Shown: piece after piece, positions 55,358-64,000 of the stretch
Position numbering within the stretch: position 1 is the first letter of the stretch
How the letters are laid out: each line of letters opens with the position of its first letter
From: Mesotaenium endlicherianum
Lineage: Eukaryota > Streptophyta > Zygnematophyceae > Zygnematales > Mesotaeniaceae
Reading direction: 5' to 3'
Length of the DNA: 64,000 nucleotides
Assembly (NCBI GenBank): GCA_009602735.1
Contig: WELA01007774.1
Span: forward strand, 486,252 to 550,251
The notes under the pieces: generated by a model
Database searches by the model: none
What the model was told of the DNA's origin: nothing
Seen by the model: only the letters and a program-made list of their open reading frames with translations
Made by a program: the position numbers and the translations under genes

Positions 55358-57163
55358 GCCACTTTACGGCTTCCTTGCGTCGTGCAATTCTCCTCGAATT
55401 GACGGGAGCTTACTGGCACTCCATGCAAGAACAACCTTGTTTCTTCTTTGATACTTTCTTAGAATTCCAATCTTTCATCAGGAAACGTGTACAATCAAAA
55501 CAGTCTCAGTACAACACAGCAGTGCTGGGGTGAATGTGTTAGTGCATTAGATTTTATTGCATTGATTTTATTGATTACATTGTATTCTTCCTGTTACATA
55601 CTGGTGTGAGGTAAGCCTTTTTAGTAGACAGTGGTGGGGTAGGTAACATTTGTATTGGTGGGAGGGTACGGTCAGCAGGGTTCATGCTACTGCCCGATAC
55701 GCAACGCATCCCCTTGTTGCAACTGTGGGCTCTGCTACATAATAAAAAGCTTAGGGCAAATTTATTTTCTAGAACTTCTTCTTGCTTCTTGAGCATTGGT
55801 TTTGATTCAATGCCTGCATCCCGTATTCATGTGTACATCATGCTTTTGACGGCTCTAACTGCAATCTTGCAAGCTGCCTTCTCAAAACCTATCATTCGTG
55901 ATCACCTGAAAAGTACATTGCAGCACACCCTTAGCAGATGTCATAAGCAAGCATGCAGTCAGTATATGCTTTTGGAATTATTTTCTAACTGCATGTCCTA
56001 CGCATGCCAAGTTTAATATTAAGAGGAGACAATATAACATTTGACTGGAGCAGCAGAAGTTCCTTGGTTCCTTATGGTGAATCTCTGGACCCTGGTCCAA
56101 TGTATGTATCTCACAAGCATCACTGCCAGCTATGTACCTGATACTTCCACAACTTCATGCTGCTCCTGAAGACAGGGCTGTACAATTGCTAAACTATAAC
56201 ATCACTCATCCATACCCGCAGGAGTCACCTACATAATGTAGCATTGTCTTTAGAGGGCCGTGATGCTAATTTAACATGAATGAATGATGGAGAAGAGTAA
56301 TAACCGCAAAGATTTAATTGTTGCAATGAGGGGCAATAAGTCTAACTTCCTCACTGCTGTTTTATTGACTTGTGCTCGCTGCATGCCACACAAGATATAC
56401 AAGTCGATGGGCAGACGAGCTTTTGAGGGGCATGAAGTAGTGTTCTATTTAAGCGTGCTTGTGTTTTGTCACTGCTTGAGATGAAATAATATTTGTGCTC
56501 ACATTTGCAACGTTCAGCTATCCCCCTTCCCCATCCCAGATGGCCGATGCCAACCACGTTGACTAATTATCAGAGTGGCATTGAAAGAGTACTCAGGGGC
56601 GAGGAGCCATTTTGAGGTATGCAGGGCAAGTCAGTAGAATGATTCACACACGAGCAACAGGCACGACGTGGTGCTAAGGGGCAAGCCATGTAATGTAATG
56701 TCATTCAATACACGTGGTGGAGCAGTGAACATTTCAAAAGCCGTGCCTGCAGGTGGCATAACAACGAGGGGTGCTGAATTGAATTACAAAAGCCAATAAA
56801 AGCATGGCTCTTGCTTCTCTACGTGAGATTGCTCACTCAGGCACCTCTGAGCTAGACGTACGATGCTAGCGAGGAACTGGCGCCCACACATGCAGAAAAC
56901 ACGTGCGAGGCTACCAGCAATCAGCAGCACTGGCAATAATCGACTGAGACGGCATACGGCTTCATCTTGCTCTTCAAATAGAGGAGGACCCCAAATGCCA
57001 TCCTATCTGCTCTAGAAGCTGCAGTACGTTGAACCTCCTCATCAAAAAGACAGTGGACCATAGCTCAAACCCTAACTCTAGCGCATCTTTCCTTCGAGGG
57101 CAACAGAAGCCATTCGCAGCACTGGTGCCAGCAGGGTGGCGGCAAACAACCCAGCAGCCACAC
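55358..57163. other. Intergenic region with 3' end of the PAN/root cap gene
   Basis: AATAAA at 55741-55746 is a candidate poly(A) signal for the upstream gene. No other gene, RNA or repeat is recognised in the remaining 1.4 kb. Confidence 0.45.
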
Positions 57164-60062
57164 TTAGACCTTGTACCCCGTCAGAGTGCCTCCCCGTCCA
57201 ATGATCTCCCCAACGCAGAACCACGCGTAAACCTCCGCCGCAAAAAGCACGCCGATTCCAAGCTCCTCCACCTTGATGTCCGAGATCTTGCTCCCCCGTG
57301 CCTTCAGGTACTCCAGCTCCTTCAAGGCGCTCTCGTACCTCTTGGGAATGCTGCACATGCACATGCACATGCACAAGCAGATGAGGCGCGCAAAGAGACG
57401 CACATACAGGGCAGGCACACGCACAACAATCACGCACACACAAGCACACACACACACACACATGCACACGGAGACCCACGCGGGGCAGGAAGCAGAAGGA
57501 GCAGAGGAAGCAGGCGCGTGTGTTCAGTCAGCAGTCAAAACCATCTGCAACTTATAGGGGTGCAGGGTCTGCAGCGCACGCGAATGTTGGCAGAGCTGCC
57601 CCTCAAAAGAAAGATCCCTAACACTCCATGAGGAGCGGATAGACTGCGAGCAGGGAGAGGCCTGATATCGTGAAATGCCTCTAAATGCTGCTGGAGCAAT
57701 ACGTGCCCAACCCTGCAGCTGAGGCAGCAGAGCTTAATGGCTAGGCCAGTGCATGTGCTGACAGCTGGAAACAACATGTGCACAACTTTCTTTTCCTTTA
57801 GCAGAAGTGGTGGGCTACCGCAGCTTGACCCTGATGACTTGCCAGGGGTGCATGTACGCCCCCCCCCCCCCCCCCCNNNNNNNNNNNNNNNNNNNNNNNN
57901 NNNNNNNNNNNNNNNNNNNNNNNNNNNNNNNNNNNNNNNNNNNNNNNNNNNNNNNNNNNNNNNNNNNNNNNNNNNNNNNNNNNNNNNNNNNNNNNNNNNN
58001 NNNNNNNNNNNNNNNNNNNNNNNNNNNNNNNNNNNNNNNNNNNNNNNNNNNNNNNNNNNNNNNNNNNNNNNNNNNNNNNNNNNNNNNNNNNNNNNNNNNN
58101 NNNNNNNNNNNNNNNNNNNNNNNNNNNNNNNNNNNNNNNNNNNNNNNNNNNNNNNNNNNNNNNNNNNNNNNNNNNNNNNNNNNNNNNNNNNNNNNNNNNN
58201 NNNNNNNNNNNNNNNNNNNNNNNNNNNNNNNNNNNNNNNNNNNNNNNNNNNNNNNNNNNNNNNNNNNNNNNNNNNNNNNNNNNNNNNNNNNNNNNNNNNN
58301 NNNNNNNNNNNNNNNNNNNNNNNNNNNNNNNNNNNNNNNNNNNNNNNNNNNNNNNNNNNNNNNNNNNNNNNNNNNNNNNNNNNNNNNNNNNNNNNNNNNN
58401 NNNNNNNNNNNNNNNNNNNNNNNNNNNNNNNNNNNNNNNNNCCCCCCCCCCCCCCGCGGGGGGGCCCAAAAAAATGTCGTCCTCTTCAAAAGTCACATGT
58501 ACTTGGATGAGAGGCTACCTCATGCAAATTCACAGGCATACTGAGTACATGTAGATAACCACACTTCTACAAGGTTCTAGAAAGCGAAAGCAGAAGCACA
58601 CATCAAGTGCACCACATATATCTCGCTGCCCCATGATAAGATACCCCAATCCTTAACCTTACCCTTGACTCTGCCCTAATTGAAAGTTAAAAACAGGAGG
58701 CAGACTGCAGCACGGGCGGGAAAATTTCCCCTCTAACACAAATTACAAAGTCTGTGGGGCACTTGCCAAAAGAAAGGCCAAGTATGAGGCATTAATTCCC
58801 AGTAGCAGCTAGTCTACTAGTGCTCTCTCAGTGCGGCAAGAAGGCCTGCAGATGCTCAAGTATTATGGCTCAGGTACCTTCTACCCTGGGACTTTAAAGT
58901 GTGATGTACCCTTACTTATTCCTTATCCAAGAGCATCCTTCAAACTTCTATGTCAGTATGAGAGGTGTTCCACACTAAACACAAATGAACAGACTGAAGG
59001 TCACGGGTTTATACACGGTTTATAAAAACCAAATATGGTGTTAGGTGCCAGGTGAGGCATTACACGACCCCGTCTTATATATGGTTTAACAACCACTGCT
59101 CTATACATATAAGGCAATACATGCAACAACCTGCCTTTCCCTTCCTGAAGGTGCACAGATATTTACCTAAAGGACAGAGCAACGATGGACAATGCAAGCC
59201 ATGAAGTCAAGGCCGCAAAAGGTACAGAACAAGTGCAAGGCATAAGAAGGAAGAAAATTTGCCACAAACCTGGCCAGGTTTGTGTAGACAAACTGCTTGG
59301 ATAATTCCTGGCACTTCTCTACGCTTGCATCACCCACGATGTACTGCTTGTTGCGCTCTAGAAGCTGGACCAGACAGAAACCATGACAGAGAAGAAAGAC
59401 AAGAGATAAGGTTTCCAGGGGTGAGCTTTTCTCTTTAACTAGCTTCAGTAACTCGTACAGAACATTCGGCAAACTCATACAGATGCAGCACATCTCCCAG
59501 TGTCCAATGTGGTATGCATATTCTGCACATGCTCTGGCTACTACTCTGAACGTTGAGCGTCAGCAAGCTAGTGGCCTGCACTTAAGTATCGCCTGAGCCC
59601 AAAGGTTGACAGACTATATTCGGCCATTTACTATGATGGTGTATATTCTACAGATCCAGATAAGAACCATTTCGACATATGTGAACATGTTGGCAATTAG
59701 ATTTTTCTTAAGGGAGTAAACACAAACGAGCCACACCAAGACAGGTCATGTAGTGTAAGCGAGGACTATACCACTGTGGATCTAAGCTTTTACTTGCAAA
59801 AAAAATCATAAGAGAACTTGATTGCAAGGAAAGTTCCAACGGTGTTCAGAGTTGACTTTTGACTGCACTAAATTCAGAAATATAGATAATCTAAAAAACG
59901 AGACACTAGGCTATGAACCAGGCTTCTCAATCACACCCCCCCATACCAATAAGAAATCCCTCTCATGAAAGTTACCTGCTTATAGTAAGACGATCCATGC
60001 TTGCTCACTAGGCCTTGTGCACTAGCTGCTCTCGATTGCAACGATCTCAACAGGGTAGCCAT
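57164..60062 (-). CDS. ATP20: Mitochondrial F-type ATP synthase subunit g, three exons
   Basis: Exons on the minus strand: 59976-60062 (MATLLRSLQSRAASAQGLVS...), 59270-59364 (LLERNKQYIVGDASVEKCQE...) and 57164-57350, with phases 0 and 2 agreeing, for 122 codons, the usual length of plant subunit g. The C-terminus (LGIGVLFAAEVYAWFCVGEI then IGRGGTLTGYKV) holds the single membrane helix with the GxxxG-like turn of the family. The protein sits in the Fo sector of complex V in the inner mitochondrial membrane and supports dimer formation. Intron 2 (57351-59269) contains the 565-base assembly gap and CA-rich repeats. Splice sites are GT-AG but unverified. Confidence 0.9.
57351..57470. repeat. CA-rich microsatellites in intron 2 of the subunit g gene
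   Basis: GCACAT units repeated about four times at 57353-57376 and a (CA)n run near 57438-57463, next to the splice acceptor of the last exon. Confidence 0.7.
57859..58455. other. Assembly gap flanked by C runs
   Basis: C18 at 57859-57876, 565 unresolved bases (57877-58441), then C14 at 58442-58455. Open frames that cross it are meaningless. Confidence 0.95.
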
Positions 60063-61483
60063 AGGTGTACCAAAATTATAACAAATTTCTCGACACCAGA
60101 TGGCTGGTCTATAGACCTAATTCAGGCAGATTGAGCTCCGTGATAACAAAGAACCAAAAACAATGTAGATCAGAATGCTCTTGTGTGTGATGGCAACGAT
60201 CTATGAGGAAATGCATGCTAACATTCTTCATGCTGGGGTGTGCTTGGGGGGGCTCGGTAGGACTCCAAGTGCGACGCGCAAGCGAGGCAGGGAGCAGAGA
60301 CGAAACGAAGTGCCCTGCTCTAAACGGCGGTCTATTTCCCGGCGACGCGATCAGCGCGACTCGTTGCGACGCCTGTTGCACATCCGCCTGCATGGCCCAG
60401 ACCAGCCCAGACCATATATACCAAGTTATACGACCAACCAATCGCGACGTTTTGACCTCCCAGACTCCAGGGTTCTGTACAGCACTGACGCCTGCTGATG
60501 CCAACTGCTGCTAACGGTGAAGACATTTATGGTATACCTCTGCTGTCGAATCGTGTCGATAATGGATGAACCGTGACATATTGGCGTATAACCGGAATAT
60601 CTTCACAAAGCACAGACGCATCATATATGACCAGGTATACACGAACTTCGAGCAATGCGCAGCAGTACGTTGAAGCGCTTACGAAGTACTTCTGGAAATG
60701 TACAAAATTAGAATTGATTGTATGGATGTTTATGCATATATATTCTTTCATAGAATGAGTATATATATATATATTTCATGTTAATTGCACAAAGGTGTGT
60801 ATGAATTTGTGAAGTATGTAGTGAAAAGGTATTATCTACACTTCAAAAGCATCTCCATGCTTGCCCCACAAAAGAGTATCTCAATGGCCAATACTTGATT
60901 CTTGATTCACTATGTCTAGCTGCATGCCACTTCGACTACAGGACAGCCACTCCTATGACCATGGCACCGGAGATACTCAAGGGTTTACTTGGCAAACAAG
61001 TCGTTGATTGAAGGAAGGCCAATGGCTCAACAACAAGAGTAGCCATTTTGAATATTTTGAGGGCGTTCTCAAGCGGTAATTACGGAGCTTGTCAGCCCCC
61101 AGTCTGCCTCGTGTAACTCCTATTTGCATTTCAATTTCATGAGCCCCTGCGTTCATTAAGTAAGCGGGAAGCTTAAAGTCTACTCCTGCCGGCCTGTTAA
61201 TCTTCGAGCAGAAAGTACGCCGCCCGTAGACATTATCGAACATCATTAATTGAGCGGAGGCTAGCCCACCGACACGCGAGAGTCACATGACTCGTAAAAT
61301 TCCGAGTCAATTTAGTCAATCTATTTGAGTCAACACACCAACCTTAGAGACCTGAAATTTAAGACCCAGTGCATATGAGTGCAAGGGCGACCAGGCAAGC
61401 AAGGGTATCCCAGACCCCTAGTTGGGCAAACCTATGTGGGCAGCCCTCATTGCCCGCAAGCACACTCGTGCAACCCTGATTTT
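60063..61483. other. Intergenic region, no recognisable gene
   Basis: Holds a GCCCAGACCA-rich patch with CATATATACC near 60400-60425, a possible promoter in either direction, similar in wording to the repeats at 52195-52275, and an (AT)n run near 60757-60772. A minus frame at 60977-61246 resembles no family that I know. Confidence 0.4.
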
Positions 61484-63018
61484 TTACGAACACTTGGTAA
61501 AGAAGCTCATGATTGAGCGCGCCCTTGCATCGACCGCCGCGTCCTTGGCTGACCCCGCCTTGAGTCTCTTCTTCTCAGGCTCCCCCGAGTGCGGGTGCTT
61601 GGTGCGTGTGTGAACAGGGGCCTCCTGCGCGCCGGGGACCGCCAAGTGCTCCTCTCCAAGGCACTCCCTGTTTCAACAAAACACATGCCAATTAGCATGC
61701 GCCCACTTCAACCAACCCTCCCATCAACGGCATGAGCGGGGCATTTGCGGCCTCAGTGAAGAGCATGTTAATACACGCAGACTCCAAGAGTTCCTCACAA
61801 TAACGACATCTGGAAACAAGCCAATACGCGTTTGCTTATACCGTCCCTCCCACTAACTCATATTGTCGGGGCATCCCAACCCCCCCCCCCAAACCCCCTG
61901 GCTTCGAAGTAAGACATGGCAATAATCACCGCCTTTATCTAGCCAGCCACTTAACAATGTCAACCCAGGCGTAACAATTTAAGGTTAGGAACATGGATTT
62001 AGGGTTAGAGTTACAATTAGAATTCAGGGCTAGGGTTACTCCTACTGCTCCGCCACCTGTGCCCGCCCTATGCGGGAGCCCAAAGGAGGGAGGGGGGAAA
62101 ATGCTCCGCTGGGCCCTCGAAGGGGAAAGAGACCTTGAAACTCATCCCGCCCAGCTTGCCTTCGAGCTCTCAATCAAGATACTACCAGCCAGGGCTTCTT
62201 ATGCGCACAGAGAATTCGTTGGAGCAGGGGGGGGAGAGGGGGAGGAGGGGGGGAGGAAGAAGAAGACGCACCCCCCACCCAACAATTTTCCTTTGCATCC
62301 GGGGAGAACAAGTCACAAAACTTCACCCCCACCACAGTAGATCATAAAGGATGGGGGGTACAAGCCTCCTCCTCCCCTCCTCCTCCCGCTCCCCCTCCCC
62401 CTCCATCTCCCCCTCCCCTCTCCCTGCCTTTCCCTCCCTCCCTCCCCCTCTCTCTCTCTCTTTCTTCTCCTCTCAGGGGCTGCAGAGCAGAGTGAGCGTG
62501 AGGGGCCTGCATGCAGGTGCAGGCTTCGTGCGAGCAATGCATGTATGGGGTGGAGCCAAGCAGAAGCTCAACAAGTAGAGGGGCCACAACCACAAGGGCG
62601 GTGCCTGCAAGCAAATTCTACGGTAGCGGGAAACTCCCCCATCATGCTGACAGCGTCGCCTGGACAATGACGACCTCTGCTATTGACACAGTGCGCAACC
62701 AGATGATGCATGCGCCACCTGTCCCTCGTTCTCTTTTTGAGCTCACCCCCGCTGACCCACTGTCATTCGCTTTCAAACCAAACCCTGGAAATCTGCATAC
62801 AAGGGCTTGAGCTCTTAGGAACTGACTGTGAGTAACCGTTTTGAAGGAGTTCCAACACACACACACACACACACACACACAGAGGGGGAGAGAGAGCACG
62901 CACCTGAGGCGGCTCGAAGTCCTGACGCCCTGCCACATGTCAGCCGCAGACACAGTGTGCCGCTTGCGCGACGAAGTCACTGTGTGGGCGCGCGACACCA
63001 GCATCTCCAGAAAGAGCT
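61484..63018 (-). CDS. Histone-fold (NF-YC/CHRAC-type) subunit with PIP-like C-terminus, 3' two exons
   Basis: The exon 62904-63018 encodes LFLEMLVSRAHTVTSSRKRH followed by TVSAADMWQGV, matching helix 2, loop 2 and helix 3 of H2A-like histone folds as in NF-YC, CHRAC and polymerase epsilon small subunits. It ends in phase 2 at a GTGCGTG donor. The exon 61484-61667, after an ACAG acceptor, is phase-compatible and runs to a TAA. It encodes a tail with a basic cluster (EPEKKRLKAG) and RARSIMSFFTK, close to a PCNA-interacting motif except for the leading Gln. The first helix should lie further right but was not found; a 310-base C run blocks part of that region. Joining the two exons is inference. 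Confidence 0.55.
62380..62470. repeat. CT-rich low-complexity tract
   Basis: Strand-biased pyrimidine run of CCTCCC and TCTC units, within the proposed intron of the histone-fold gene. Confidence 0.7.
62855..62881. repeat. (AC)n microsatellite
   Basis: About 13 AC units, directly downstream (minus strand) of the histone-fold exon. Confidence 0.85.
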
Positions 63019-63536
63019 CTGCCCCCACCATCCCCCGCCCCCCCACAAGTCAGAGACAATGTCAGGCTTAGCCCACACACTGTGCAACTCCTGGCTCCCC
63101 CGCCCAGCCCCTACTACTTGTTTCCTGTCGGCTGGCACCAAGAAAGGGCCAGCAGGGATGGGGGAAGTGATTGATCCAAAGGAATTTCGATTTTCTCTAA
63201 GACTAAAAAAAACCAAAAGTTTTGCCCCCGAGTGGCATCAAACCCCACCAAATGTTTCGTAAGCCCTCGCACAAGTGACAACTGTGCGAGTGACATTGAG
63301 CTGAGACCCGCCTCCTATGACGAGCTCACAGGAAGCCCTCGGCCTCCTTAGGCTGAGAATCAAGAAAGAGGGAGCAATCAACGATCAAGACTGGGCGATA
63401 GGCAGGACCCCCCTTCCGGGGCAGACGCCTTGCAAGTGAGGCCAAATTCGAAACAACGACTTTCATAACATCTGAGTCTGACCTCTCTCAGTACCTCCGA
63501 AACAACCGCTGCACTTTTCCCACCTGTCAGCTGCTG

Positions 63537-63848
<312 letters not shown>

Positions 63849-64000
63849 NCCACCCCGGGGCACCCTTCATGCTCTTCCCTCCCCCCCCAAATGCTGCTTC
63901 AAATTGTGTCTCCCCCTTCTAAAAAGCCGCCTCCACGGGACACGCCCAGCACTCCTCTACTTCAATGCATTTACGATAAAGGTGCGCTCCGAATACGCCG

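Noticed and set aside
57737-58544. Frames running through the N gap
   Set aside because: They exist only because unresolved bases cannot form stops.
60977-61246. 89-codon minus frame
   Set aside because: No family resemblance, no neighbouring exon that fits; left as unassigned intergenic.
62473-62667. Alternative exon after the histone-fold exon (acceptor near 62610)
   Set aside because: In the required phase it ends within about a dozen codons and gives a Cys/Pro-rich tail; the 61484-61667 exon is phase-compatible and far more gene-like.

Overview
This is a nuclear segment of a plant-lineage eukaryote, most likely a streptophyte alga (a Chara-type charophyte would fit). The evidence is spliced genes with GT-AG introns, a plant-type root cap domain protein, a mitochondrial ATP synthase subunit g gene, and large amounts of Ty3/gypsy (chromovirus-type) retrotransposon DNA with plant-style tRNA-Met primer binding sites. 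The species name is inference. Host genes are confined to the two ends (about 0.3-3.6 kb and 52.9-63.0 kb). Nearly everything from 7.7 to 51.1 kb is transposable elements inserted into one another.

Left end: the 3' part of a gene for a bacterial-type DNA polymerase III alpha subunit (DnaE-like), + strand, followed by about 4 kb of AT-rich sequence without a recognisable gene.

Middle: at least two LTR-element families dominate. Family A (LTRs about 700 bp, ends TGTAATGAAT...TTCA) carries gag, pol with a chromodomain, and an extra third ORF between pol and the 3' LTR. That ORF has no family I recognise, and related copies sit in at least four elements here. Family B (LTRs about 503 bp) carries gag and pol only. 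The best-preserved A copy (31262-40055) lies inside a B copy (30316-45713), which lies inside a solo LTR of a third type (29637-45794), which lies inside another A-type element (29598-49346). Target-site duplications support the inner three insertions. To the left are an older A-type element (7668-17748) holding a solo LTR and a three-LTR miniature element (TRIM), an inverted duplicate of the A-in-B junction (19108-21998), an element with gag, integrase and ORF3 (22094-27382), and the 5' LTR and leader of a fourth type (D). The D leader holds a 5S rRNA-like stretch and its LTR a tRNA-like stretch. A second TRIM, itself split by a solo LTR, lies at 49819-51071.

Right end: three host genes. A six-exon secreted PAN/Apple-like plus root cap domain protein (52906-55357, +); a three-exon mitochondrial ATP synthase subunit g (57164-60062, -) whose second intron contains an assembly gap; and the 3' part of a histone-fold (NF-YC/CHRAC-like) gene (61484-63018, -) that appears to end in a PCNA-interaction-like motif. 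The window closes with a 310-base C homopolymer that is probably an assembly artefact. Splice sites were read by eye and are unconfirmed by transcripts.
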